64,000 nucleotides of DNA from positions 1,736,001 through 1,800,000 of the forward strand of contig NZ_CP009435.1 of assembly GCF_000960995.1 (NCBI RefSeq), given 5' to 3'. Under the pieces are notes generated by a model. That model had not been told where the DNA came from. It saw only the letters and a list, made by a program, of their open reading frames with translations, and did no database searches. Below, piece by piece: positions 51,694-61,476 of this stretch (its first letter is position 1; every line of letters begins with the position of its first letter). Both the position numbers and the translations under genes were made by a program. This DNA is from Burkholderia glumae LMG 2196 = ATCC 33617. GTDB taxonomy: Bacteria > Pseudomonadota > Gammaproteobacteria > Burkholderiales > Burkholderiaceae.

Positions 51694-53865
51694 ATGAAAC
51701 AACACTTCACTCTGTCGAGCATCGCGCTTTCGGTTGCGGCGGTATTCGGTCTCGCGGCGGCCGCGCCGGCGATGGCCGAGGTCGGGGGCATCGTCACTCC
51801 GCTGGGGGCCAGCCTGACGCTGAGCAGTTCGCTGAACTCAAGCGGTGCCGCACTGGACGCGACCGCGAGCCTGGCCGGCACGACGCTCGGCCTCGATGCG
51901 ACGCTGAACCGTAACGACGGTTTGGCCGTCGTCCTGATTGCGAACGGCACGCGCTTCGGCGTCTCGCTCGGCAACGTGGTGGAGCCGCTGCGGACCTCGC
52001 TGGGCGGCCTCGCCAGCACGGTCCAGGCGATCGCCGGCAACACCCCGCTGGGCGGCGTGGTCGCCGGCCTGCAGGGCGCATTGACGAATCCGGCCGGGGC
52101 GCTGGCGGGCATCGTCGGCACGGCGGCCGGCGCGCTCTCGACCGGCACCGCGGCGCTCTCGAACGGCCTCGGCGCGGCGGCGTCCGGGCTCGGTGCCGTG
52201 ACGTCGGGCGCTTCGGGCGCGCTGGCGGGCGGCCTGACGAACGGACTTGGCGCGGTTTCGGGGGCGCTGTCCTCGGCGACCGGTGGGGTGTCGGGCGGGC
52301 TTGGCACCGCGGCTGGCGCGCTGTCGTCGGGCGCGGCGGCGCTGGCGAGCGGCCTCGGCGCCGCCGCGGGCGGCTTGAACGCGGTGGCGGGCACCGCCGT
52401 GAGCGGCCTGTCGACCGGTGTCGGCACCGCCTCGGGGGCACTGGCTGCCGGCGCGGGTGCGCTGGCGGGCGGGCTCGGTGCGGCGGCGGGCGGCCTGAAC
52501 ATGGCGGCCGGCACGGTGGCGAGCGGCGTGTCGAATGGGCTTGGCGCCACCTCCGGCGCGCTGGCCTCGGGAGCCGGCGCGCTGGCAGGCGGGCTGGGAA
52601 CGGCGGCGGGCGGCCTGAACACGGCGGCCGGTACGGTGGCAAGCGGTGTCTCGAATGGACTCGCCGCGGCCTCGGGCGTCTTGTCGTCGGGTGCCGGTGC
52701 ATTGGCGGGCGGCCTGAACACGGTGGCCGGTACGGTGGCGAGCGGCGTGTCGAACGGGCTTGGCTCGGCCTCGGGCGCGTTGTCGAGCGGCGCGGGCGCG
52801 CTGGCCGGCGGTCTTGGGGCCGCGACAGGCGGCCTGAACACGGTGGCCGGCACGGTGGCGAACGGCGTGTCGAACGGGGCGGGCGCGGTGTCGGGCGCGT
52901 TGGCGTCGGGCACGGGCGCGGCGGCCAGTGGCCTGTCGAATGGTCTCGGCGCGGCGGCCGGCGCGTTGTCGAACGGCGCGGGTGCGCTGGCGGGCGGGCT
53001 CGGCGCCGGCGCCTCGGCGCTGAGCGGGACGGTCGGGGCGGCGGCCAGTGGCCTCGGCGCGGGCGCCAGCGCACTTTCGGGCGGCGTCCAGGCCGCCGCT
53101 GGCGGCCTTGGCGCGACGACCACGGCGATCACCGGCCTGGTCGGCAGCGTCAATCCGGCCAGCGCCGTGACGGGCGTGGTCAACGCGGCCGCCAGCGGCC
53201 TCGGCACCGCGACCACGGCCCTGACGGGCGCGGCGGGCGCGGTGCCGACCGCTGCCTTGACGGGCGTGGTGAACGCGGCGTCCTCGGGCGTGTCGTCGGC
53301 CGTGAGCGGCCTCGGCACGGTGGCGGGCACGGCGCCGGCCATCGCGGGCGGCGTGGTCAACGCGGTGACCAACGTGGTGGCCAGCAACCCGATCGCGCCG
53401 ATCACGACGGTGGTGGGCAGCCTGTCCGGCGCGCTGCCGGTCGGCACGGCGACGGGTGCGCTGGCGGGCGTCGCGAACACCGTGACGGGTACGCTGGCGA
53501 CGGCGGCCAATACCGGCGTCGCGGCGGCCACCCAGCTCGGCACCGTCGGCGCGACGCTCGCGAACAGCGCGGGCACCACGCTCGGCAAGGTTGCGACCAC
53601 CGGCACGGCGGCGCTCGGCACCGCGCCCGCCACGCTCGGCGCGGTTGCCTCGACCGGCGCGGCGACGCTCGGCGCCCTCACCACCGCCGCAACGCAGACG
53701 GTCGGCGCGGTCGGCGCGGCGCTGCCGGGCGTCGCGGTCACGCCATCGTCGGGCGGCGCCTCGTCGTCCTCGGGATCCTCGGGCGGCGCCTCGTCGGCCG
53801 GCACGCTGCTTTCGCCGGTGACTTCGCTGGTGACGACGCTGGCAGGCGGGCTGCCGAGGAAATAA
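51694..53865 (+). CDS. Secreted Gly/Ala/Ser-rich repeat protein, function unknown
   Basis: 723 residues from the ATG at 51694. Signal peptide MKQHFTLSSIALSVAAVFGL...APAMA, then a less repetitive head (~30-145), then degenerate repeats of about 35-40 residues (~146-470) built on SGALASGAGALAGGLG, AAAGGLN, AAGTVASGVSNGLG. The tail (~470-700) is Thr/Val/Ala-rich (TGVVNAAASGLG, AGTTLGKVATTG), and the end is Ser/Gly-rich. Almost no charged or aromatic residues and no cysteine after the signal. Gly every 3-5 residues resembles glycine-zipper proteins. No transmembrane anchor or autotransporter barrel seen. A strong terminator follows. Not recognised; surface or biofilm role is a guess. Confidence 0.85.
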   Translation: MKQHFTLSSIALSVAAVFGLAAAAPAMAEVGGIVTPLGASLTLSSSLNSSGAALDATASLAGTTLGLDATLNRNDGLAVVLIANGTRFGVSLGNVVEPLRTSLGGLASTVQAIAGNTPLGGVVAGLQGALTNPAGALAGIVGTAAGALSTGTAALSNGLGAAASGLGAVTSGASGALAGGLTNGLGAVSGALSSATGGVSGGLGTAAGALSSGAAALASGLGAAAGGLNAVAGTAVSGLSTGVGTASGALAAGAGALAGGLGAAAGGLNMAAGTVASGVSNGLGATSGALASGAGALAGGLGTAAGGLNTAAGTVASGVSNGLAAASGVLSSGAGALAGGLNTVAGTVASGVSNGLGSASGALSSGAGALAGGLGAATGGLNTVAGTVANGVSNGAGAVSGALASGTGAAASGLSNGLGAAAGALSNGAGALAGGLGAGASALSGTVGAAASGLGAGASALSGGVQAAAGGLGATTTAITGLVGSVNPASAVTGVVNAAASGLGTATTALTGAAGAVPTAALTGVVNAASSGVSSAVSGLGTVAGTAPAIAGGVVNAVTNVVASNPIAPITTVVGSLSGALPVGTATGALAGVANTVTGTLATAANTGVAAATQLGTVGATLANSAGTTLGKVATTGTAALGTAPATLGAVASTGAATLGALTTAATQTVGAVGAALPGVAVTPSSGGASSSSGSSGGASSAGTLLSPVTSLVTTLAGGLPRK
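52230..53100 (+). repeat. Coding repeats of the Gly/Ala/Ser-rich protein
   Basis: Direct repeats of roughly 110-120 bases, clearest in the parts encoding GALAGGLG...AAGGLNT.AGTVASGVSNGLG (copies starting near 52450, 52567, 52690 and 52780). Copies differ at synonymous and some coding positions, and at least one is shorter by a few residues, suggesting past expansion and loss. Confidence 0.75.
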
Positions 53866-53920
53866 GCCACGGCCGGCCAGCGGGGAGCGGCGCGCCGATC
53901 CCCGTGAACCGCGCTTCGAA

Positions 53921-53953
53921 AGCGGTACGGCGCAGCGGCCGTACCGCTTTTTT
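53921..53953 (+). terminator. Strong intrinsic terminator of the repeat-protein gene
   Basis: Perfect 11-bp stem AGCGGTACGGC / GCCGTACCGCT with a 6-base loop, then a run of T, 56 bases after the stop. Confidence 0.9.
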
Positions 53954-54271
53954 CATGTTCGCGCGCTGCCGCGCGCATTCCGATCGCTGCCAGCCGCGAC
54001 GGGCGGCATGCCCCTCGCCGCCGCCCGAGCCGCTGCCGGCCGGGCTCGCCGCCGTCGCGCCCGCGTGGGACCGCGTCGTCACGGCGGGGGCATACCTGCG
54101 GGGGCATACCGGCGTTCCGCCTGCGTCACGGCCGGTTCCGGGCGATCGTCTTATAGTGACGAACGCCGGCCGCGATCGCGGCCGGCTGCGGTTCACGAGG
54201 GCCGGGCGCGGCGCGTCCGGCAAGACGATGCTGGAGACGACGGGGAGCCACGCTCCCGGAGAGCCTGCCGA
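53954..54271. other. Upstream region of the dihydroxyacetone kinase gene
   Basis: About 320 bases. It holds two direct copies of GCGGGGGCATACC (54084-54096 and 54098-54110), a possible activator site, and TATAGT at 54152 that could be a -10 box. No gene seen. Confidence 0.4.
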
Positions 54272-55999
54272 ATGAAGAAGCTGATCAACGATGTCCAACG
54301 CGTGGTGCCCGACCTGCTGAACGGATTCGTCGCGCTGCATCCTCATCTGGCGCTGCTCGCGGACCGCACGATCGTGGTCCGTGCCGACGCGGCCGAGGCC
54401 GCTTCGCGCGGCGAAGTCGCGCTCGTGTCGGGCGGCGGCGCCGGCCACGAACCCGCGCACGCCGGCTACGTGGGAGCCGGCATGCTGAGCGCGGCGGTGG
54501 CGGGCGAGGTGTTCACCTCGCCGTCGGTCGATGCGGTGCTCGATGCGATCCGCGCCGTGGGCGGCCCGGCCGGCGTGCTGCTGATCGTCAAGAACTACAC
54601 CGGCGACCGGCTCAATTTCGGGCTTGCCGCCGAGATCGCGCGTGCGGAAGGAATCGACGTCGAGATGGTGATCGTCGCCGACGACGTCGCGCTCGCCGCG
54701 CGCGGCGAGCATGCCGGCCGGCGCGGCCTGGCCGGCACGGTGCTCGTGCATCGGATCGCCGGCGCGGCGGCGGCGGCCGGCCTGCCGCTCGCCGAGGTCG
54801 CGCGGCAGGCGCGCGAGGCCGCGGCCGCACTGGGCACGATGGGCGTCGCGCTGTCGCCCTGCACGGTGCCGGCGGCCGGCGTGCCCGGCTTCACGCTCGG
54901 CGAGCGCGAGATCGAATGGGGGCTCGGCATTCACGGCGAGGCCGGCGTCGAGCGTGCCGAACTCGATCCGGCCGGCGCCGCCGACACGGTGGCCGAACGC
55001 CTGCTGGCACGCATCGCCGGCGATCTCGCGCTCGAACGCGGCGCGCGCGTGGCGTTGCTCGTCAACAACCTCGGTGGCACGCCGCCGGGCGAGCTCGACA
55101 TCGTGGCGGGCGCGGCGCTGCGCGTGCTCGGGGCGCGCGGCGTCAAGGTGGAGCGCGCCTGGGCCGGCACCTTCCTGAGCGCGCTCGACATGGCCGGCAT
55201 ATCGCTGACCCTGCTGCGCGTGGACGACGCGCGGCTCGCCTGGCTCGATGCGCCGAGCGCCGCGCCGGCGTGGCCGGCGCGCGCCGGGCAGGTCGCGCCG
55301 CCCGAGAGCCGGCCGGTGCCGGCCGCGCCCGATGCCGTGCATCGCCGGCTGGCGGGCGGCGCGCGGCTGGCGCCCGACGCCGCGCTGCGCCGCGTGATCG
55401 ACGCGATCTGCGCGCGGCTGCTGGCCGCCGAGCCGACGCTGACCGACATGGACCAGCGCGTGGGCGACGGCGACCTCGGCATCAGCCTGTCGCGCGCGGC
55501 CCGCGCGATCGCGGCCGAGGCTGGTGGCTGGCCCGATGCGTCGCACCCGGGCGCGGTCCTGCGCGCGATGTCGGCGACGCTGCGGCGCGCGGTGGGCGGC
55601 ACGTCCGGCCCGCTCTACGCGGCCATGCTGATGCGCGCGGCGGCCGCGCTCGACGCGGCGGCCCGGCCCGACGCGTCGGCCTGGGCCGATGCGTTCCTCG
55701 CCGCGGTGGCGGGCGTCACCGAGATCGGCGGTGCGCATCCCGGCGACCGCACCATGGTCGATGCACTCGATCCGGCCGCGCGTGCGCTGCGCACCGCGCT
55801 CGACGCCACCGGCAACCTGCGCCAGGCGCTCGACGCGAGCGCGGCGGCGGCCGCCGAGGGCGCCGCCGGCACGGCCGCGCTGCTGCCGAAGCGCGGCCGC
55901 TCGAGCTATCTCGGCGAGCGCGCGCTCGGCCATCCGGACCCGGGAGCCCACGCGGTGGCGCTCTGGCTCGCGGCGATCCGCGACGCGCTGCGCGACTGA
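54272..55999 (+). CDS. ATP-dependent dihydroxyacetone kinase (DhaK-DhaL in one chain)
   Basis: 575 residues from the ATG at 54272. DhaK part ~1-330: ALVSGGGAGHEPAHAGYVGAGML and GLGIHGEAG with His221, which binds dihydroxyacetone covalently. DhaL part ~370-575: TDMDQRVGDGDLGISLSRA (Mg-ADP site), GGTSGPLYAAML and GDRTMVDALDPA. The fusion with ATP as donor is the form found in Citrobacter, animals and plants, unlike the PTS-driven E. coli DhaKLM. Forms dihydroxyacetone phosphate. Monocistronic. Confidence 0.94.
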   Translation: MKKLINDVQRVVPDLLNGFVALHPHLALLADRTIVVRADAAEAASRGEVALVSGGGAGHEPAHAGYVGAGMLSAAVAGEVFTSPSVDAVLDAIRAVGGPAGVLLIVKNYTGDRLNFGLAAEIARAEGIDVEMVIVADDVALAARGEHAGRRGLAGTVLVHRIAGAAAAAGLPLAEVARQAREAAAALGTMGVALSPCTVPAAGVPGFTLGEREIEWGLGIHGEAGVERAELDPAGAADTVAERLLARIAGDLALERGARVALLVNNLGGTPPGELDIVAGAALRVLGARGVKVERAWAGTFLSALDMAGISLTLLRVDDARLAWLDAPSAAPAWPARAGQVAPPESRPVPAAPDAVHRRLAGGARLAPDAALRRVIDAICARLLAAEPTLTDMDQRVGDGDLGISLSRAARAIAAEAGGWPDASHPGAVLRAMSATLRRAVGGTSGPLYAAMLMRAAAALDAAARPDASAWADAFLAAVAGVTEIGGAHPGDRTMVDALDPAARALRTALDATGNLRQALDASAAAAAEGAAGTAALLPKRGRSSYLGERALGHPDPGAHAVALWLAAIRDALRD

Positions 56000-56125
56000 A
56001 CCGGGCCGCTCGCGCCACGGGGCCGAGGCAGGCGGGGCGGGGGAAAGCGGGGAGGGCGGGGCGCCATGCGATAATCCGCGGGCTGTCCGCCGCTCGTTCC
56101 GCTCCTTGTCCCTCCTGGCCCTTTC

Positions 56126-57181
56126 GTGAATCCCTTTCTCGTTCCGCTGTCCCGCGTCGACGAATTCGACGAGATCATCGACGTGCGCACGCCGCTCGAA
56201 TACGCGGAAGACCACATCCCCGGCGCGCTCAACGCGCCGGTGCTCAGCAACGACGAGCGCGTGATCGTCGGCACGATGTACAAGCAGGAGTCGCCGCACG
56301 AGGCCACGCGGATCGGCGCGGCCTGGGTCGCGCGCAACATCGCCACCCACCTCGAGACCACCTTCGCGGACCGGCCGCTGAACTGGCGCCCGCTCATCTA
56401 CTGCTGGCGCGGCGGCAAGCGCTCCGGCTCGATGACCACGTGGCTGAACCTGATCGGCTGGCGCGCGCGGCAGCTCGATGGCGGCTACAAGACCTACCGG
56501 CGCTCGGTGGTGGACGCACTCGGCGCGTTGCCGGCGCGGTTCCGCTACATCGTGCTGACCGGGCGCACCGGCAGCGGCAAGACGCAACTGCTCGGCGCGC
56601 TCGCGCGGGCCGGCGCGCAGACGCTCGACCTCGAGCGGCTGGCGGTGCATCGCGGCTCGCTGCTCGGCGCGCTGCCGGGCGCCGAGCAGCCGACGCAGAA
56701 AGGCTTCGAGACGGCGCTCGTGCTCGCGCTGCGCGGGCTCGATCCGGCGCGGCCGGTGTTCGTCGAGGCGGAGAGCCGCAAGATCGGGCGCATCGCGCTG
56801 CCGGACACGATCCTCGCCGGCATGCGCGAGGCGCGCTGCGTCGCGGTGGAGACCGCGCGCGACGAACGCGTGGCGCTGCTGCTGCGCGACTACGAACACC
56901 TGTTCGACGATCCGGTCGCGTTCGTGCAGCAGCTCACGCGCCTGACCGAGCTGCACGGCCACGCGCGAATTCGCGAGTGGCAGAGGCTGGCCGAGTCCGG
57001 CGAGCGCGGCGAACTGTTCGAATCGCTGATCGATCTGCATTACGATCCCGCCTACGCGCGCAGCAGCCGCGCCGCGTTCCGGCAGCTCGCGGGGGCGCTG
57101 CCGTTCCCGTTCGCACCGATGACGGGCGACGCCGACGCGCAGGCGCGCGCGCTGATCGAGCTGGTCGGCGAGCGCGGCTGA
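56126..57181 (+). CDS. mnmH: tRNA 2-selenouridine/geranyl-2-thiouridine synthase
   Basis: 351 residues, starting at GTG 56126. Rhodanese domain ~1-125 (IIDVRTPLEYAEDHIPGALN; active Cys93 in IYCWRGGKRS) and a P-loop domain after it (GRTGSGKTQ at 146-154). SelU/MnmH geranylates and then selenates 2-thiouridine at the wobble base of Lys, Glu and Gln tRNAs, using selenophosphate from SelD. selD is not in the window, although the two are often adjacent. Confidence 0.94.
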   Translation: MNPFLVPLSRVDEFDEIIDVRTPLEYAEDHIPGALNAPVLSNDERVIVGTMYKQESPHEATRIGAAWVARNIATHLETTFADRPLNWRPLIYCWRGGKRSGSMTTWLNLIGWRARQLDGGYKTYRRSVVDALGALPARFRYIVLTGRTGSGKTQLLGALARAGAQTLDLERLAVHRGSLLGALPGAEQPTQKGFETALVLALRGLDPARPVFVEAESRKIGRIALPDTILAGMREARCVAVETARDERVALLLRDYEHLFDDPVAFVQQLTRLTELHGHARIREWQRLAESGERGELFESLIDLHYDPAYARSSRAAFRQLAGALPFPFAPMTGDADAQARALIELVGERG

Positions 57182-57738
57182 GCGGCTGAGCGGCCGGGCG
57201 GCCGGGCGGCCGGGCGGCCGGGCGCGGCCGCGCTCGCCCGTTGTGGGCGCGGGTTCGCGTTCAGTCCGCTCCGCGGCAGACGAGGGACGGTACGCGGCCG
57301 CGCCGCCTCGGCATGGCCGGCTTGCCGGTTGCCGGAGTCGGCGCTGGGCGGCGACTCGCCATTCGGATCGGAGCGCGACCCGGATGTGCCCGCCGCCGCC
57401 ATCGCAATCCAGTCGGCTTCGTCGGGGCGTCCCCGCCGGACTTCAGGCAGATCCGGCCGGCGCCGCAGTCGCAACTCCATCGACAGGGCCCGCTCGTCAT
57501 CACGCGCCGCAGTCCGGTGACATGTCCGGTGCAGCGCGGTATCTGACCGGTGCCGCCCAATCTCGCCGTCCGGATCCGTGCCGCGTCTGGGACGGCTCGC
57601 GCGGCGTGCCGGGCCGGCCGGCGCGCTGCGGGGGGCGGCCCGGGGGGCAGGTAAACCCTGACGGATGGCGGCGTTTCGGCCGGCGCGGGGGCCTAGCGAG
57701 GGCCGGCGGCCACCGCAAAAAACCATGCTGGCGCGTCC
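57182..57738. other. Intergenic region between mnmH and groES
   Basis: About 560 bases. It opens with four perfect copies of CGGCCGGG (57191-57222). The rest is GC-rich with no supported gene; the open frames here have shadow-type composition. Confidence 0.5.
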
Positions 57739-57767
57739 TTGAATTTGTCAAACTGCGTCCATATAAT
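57739..57767 (+). promoter_or_regulatory. Sigma-70 promoter of groESL
   Basis: TTGAAT, 17 bases, consensus TATAAT. The -10 box ends in the first base of the CIRCE element, so the repressor covers the start site. Confidence 0.85.
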
Positions 57768-57793
57768 TAGCACTCGCTGCACGAGAGTGCTAA
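57767..57793 (+). promoter_or_regulatory. CIRCE operator (HrcA binding site)
   Basis: TTAGCACTC-N9-GAGTGCTAA, an exact match to the CIRCE consensus, 71 bases before groES. HrcA repression relieved by heat through GroEL feedback is the established mode. Confidence 0.97.
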
Positions 57794-57864
57794 CAATACG
57801 CTGCCGGCGCTTGCCAGGCGGCATCCTTCAGTGTTCTTCAGTCTCAATCTAGAGAGGAGTGAAT

Positions 57865-58158
57865 ATGAACCTTCGTCCTTTGCACGATCGCGTGATCGTC
57901 AAGCGCCTGGATCAGGAAACCAAGACGGCCTCGGGCATCGTGATTCCCGAAGCGGCAGCGGAAAAGCCGGATCAGGGCGAAGTGCTGGCGATCGGCCCGG
58001 GCAAGCGTGACGACAAGGGCGCTCCGATTGCGCTCGACGTCAAGGTTGGCGATCGCGTCCTGTTCGGCAAGTACGCTGGCCAATCCGTCAAGGTCGACGG
58101 CCAGGAGCTGCTGGTGATGCGCGAAGAAGACATCATGGCCGTGGTCAACGCGAACTGA
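57865..58158 (+). CDS. groES: Co-chaperonin GroES
   Basis: 97 residues. NLRPLHDRVIVKRLDQE at the start, the mobile loop KTASGIVIPEAAAEKPDQGEV and YAGQSVKVDGQELLVMREEDI. Caps the GroEL ring. AGAGGAG lies just upstream of the ATG at 57865. Codon use is more U/A-tolerant than in neighbouring genes, as expected for a highly expressed gene. Confidence 0.99.
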   Translation: MNLRPLHDRVIVKRLDQETKTASGIVIPEAAAEKPDQGEVLAIGPGKRDDKGAPIALDVKVGDRVLFGKYAGQSVKVDGQELLVMREEDIMAVVNAN

Positions 58159-58203
58159 GCGTTTGCGCCAGTATCCATTCCCAAGCATTCAAGGAGTTAG
58201 AAG

Positions 58204-59844
<1,641 letters not shown>

Positions 59845-59901
59845 TCGACTTCGGTCGATTGCATCGGCGGGGCGCGCAGCGATGCGCGTCCCGTCTGCCA
59901 A

Positions 59902-59931
59902 AAAAAACCCGCAAGCGATTGCGGGTTTTTT
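59902..59931 (+). terminator. Bidirectional terminator, groEL / thiD-like gene
   Basis: Perfect 13-bp stem AAAAAACCCGCAA / TTGCGGGTTTTTT with a GCGA loop. A and T runs on both sides let it end groESL and the convergent thiD-like transcript. Confidence 0.95.
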
Positions 59932-59996
59932 GTCGTTTGCGGCCCGGCTGCTCGGCGCCGCGCGCGACGCCGGAAACGCGGCCGGCCGGCGGCCCG

Positions 59997-60860
59997 TCAG
60001 TGGCGTGATGCGCCGAACGGCGGGGTGGCGGGTGCGGCCGGCGCGGCCGGCGCATCGTCGTTGCTGCGCGCCCAGAAGAAGCGGTCGGGCACCCAGGCGC
60101 CCATGCCGGGCCGGAACGCGTCGCGGGCGGCCTGATAGAGGTATTCCTGCGCTTCGCGCACGGCCTCGGGCGGCTCCTGGCCGTTGGCCAGCAGCGCCGC
60201 GATCGCGGTGCCGAGGGTGTCGGTCACGCCCATCAGCCGGTGCGGCGTGCGCTCCCACAAGTCCTGGCGGATCTGCCCCTCTTCGCCGTACAGCGTGTTG
60301 ACGAGCCGGTGCGAGCCGGTTTCGGTCGCGAGGATGTATTCGCAGCCCTGCGAGAGCAGATGCGCGATCGCCGCGTCGAGATTCGGCGCCTCCGCGTCGC
60401 CGTCGGGCTGGGCGAGCGCGATCAGCGTGGCGTGATCGGCCACCAGCAGCGTGGTCTGCGGCGCGAGCAGGTCCGCGATCGATTCACGCAGGTCGTCGGC
60501 GGCCAGCACGTGCTCGTCGTCGAGCGTGAAGTCTGGCGCCAGCACGAGCGGCACGCCGTCGTAGTCGGCCACCACCTCGGCGATCGCACTGACCACCTCG
60601 GCACGCGCGGTCGCGCCGATCTTGAAGGCGGCCACGGGCATGTCCTCGAGCAGCATGCGGGCCTGCGCGACCACGGCATCGGGGTCGAGGCCGGTGACCT
60701 CGTCGCAGGACGCCGAATCGCGGATCGTATAACCCGTCAGCACCGACGCGCCGTGGCAACCCATGCTCGCCAGTGTCAGCAGGTCCGCCTGCAGGCCGGA
60801 GCCGCCGGTGGGATCGGACAGGCCGAATGTGAGGACGATCGGGGGGGCGTTGCTGGACAT
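59997..60860 (-). CDS. Hydroxymethylpyrimidine kinase (ThiD) homologue with changed active-site motifs
   Basis: 287 residues from the ATG at 60860. The N-terminal ThiD signature is kept (LSDPTGGSGLQADLLTLASMGCHGASVLTGYTIRD). The family's later motifs are changed: the substrate strand LDPVMV is replaced by LAPDFTLD (~108-114), TPNxxEA is missing (LLVADHATLIAL, ~138-149) and the catalytic GTGCTL reads GVTDTL (211-216), with Asp214 where ThiD has Cys. The C-terminus has an Ala/Pro-rich tail. It may have another substrate or be a non-enzyme, so the thiD symbol is withheld. Divergent from rubredoxin. Confidence 0.8.
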   Translation of the reverse strand: MSSNAPPIVLTFGLSDPTGGSGLQADLLTLASMGCHGASVLTGYTIRDSASCDEVTGLDPDAVVAQARMLLEDMPVAAFKIGATARAEVVSAIAEVVADYDGVPLVLAPDFTLDDEHVLAADDLRESIADLLAPQTTLLVADHATLIALAQPDGDAEAPNLDAAIAHLLSQGCEYILATETGSHRLVNTLYGEEGQIRQDLWERTPHRLMGVTDTLGTAIAALLANGQEPPEAVREAQEYLYQAARDAFRPGMGAWVPDRFFWARSNDDAPAAPAAPATPPFGASRH

Positions 60861-61186
60861 GAAAAATCGGGGAAAGAGATAACGAGCGGGCGGCGCACCA
60901 CGCGGGCGTGCCTTGCCGGTCATTATGCGTGGGAAAGCTGCGCGTGAAACGGTTTTTTTAATGAGATATAACCCGCGGCGGCCTTGCCGGGCCGGGCGCC
61001 TACGGCGGCCTCGCCCGGCCATCGGCGGCGCGCGGGCCGTGCCGCCCGGGCGGGATCGATGCGCGCGCAGCGGTCGCGCCGTCCCGGCCCGACCGTTCCC
61101 GGGCCGCATCTCGGTGCTAGGCAGCGCGGCCCTTCGCACGTTACCATCACGGCTCTCAAACAACGCTATCCCTTGCACGGCGAACG
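60861..61186. other. Divergent intergenic region, thiD-like / rubredoxin
   Basis: About 325 bases. An A+T-rich patch (GTTTTTTTAATGAGATATAACC near 60953) is a likely promoter area for one or both genes. No gene or TPP-riboswitch motif was seen. Confidence 0.4.
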
Positions 61187-61357
61187 ATGGAATACAAGAG
61201 CTGGATGTGCCTGATCTGCGGCTGGATTTACGACGAAGAGGCGGGGTTGCCGGACGAAGGCATCGCCCCGGGTACGCGCTGGGAAGACGTGCCGATCAAC
61301 TGGACCTGTCCGGAATGCGGCGCGCGCAAGGAAGACTTCGAGATGGTTCAGATCTGA
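61187..61357 (+). CDS. rubA: Rubredoxin
   Basis: 56 residues. Two iron-binding CxxC pairs, CLICGWIY (Cys8, Cys11) and CPECGARK (Cys41, Cys44), with the conserved YDEEAGLPDEGIAPGTRWEDVP between them. Small one-electron carrier in the cytoplasm. Redox partner not in the window. Confidence 0.98.
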   Translation: MEYKSWMCLICGWIYDEEAGLPDEGIAPGTRWEDVPINWTCPECGARKEDFEMVQI

Positions 61358-61476
61358 GCGATCCGCGCCGTCTTTCGGCCGCGGGCCGGCGTGCCTGACG
61401 CGACGCTGGCCCGGCGGTATGCCGCACGGCTCCGGCCGCGCGGCATTTTCGTATTCGCGTCGATGATTGCGAGCCC

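Noticed and set aside
51420..54107. An 895-residue - strand Pro/Ala/Ser-rich frame
   Set aside because: Mirror of the Gly/Ala/Ser repeats; the + strand has signal peptide, start context and terminator.
53738..57040. An 1,100-residue - strand frame
   Set aside because: Antisense to the dihydroxyacetone kinase and mnmH genes, both with complete family motifs.
57261..57751. Short frames between mnmH and groES
   Set aside because: Overlapping frames on both strands with Arg-rich shadow composition and no family resemblance.
60861..61186. TPP riboswitch upstream of the thiD-like gene
   Set aside because: The conserved CTGAGA core was not found on either strand.
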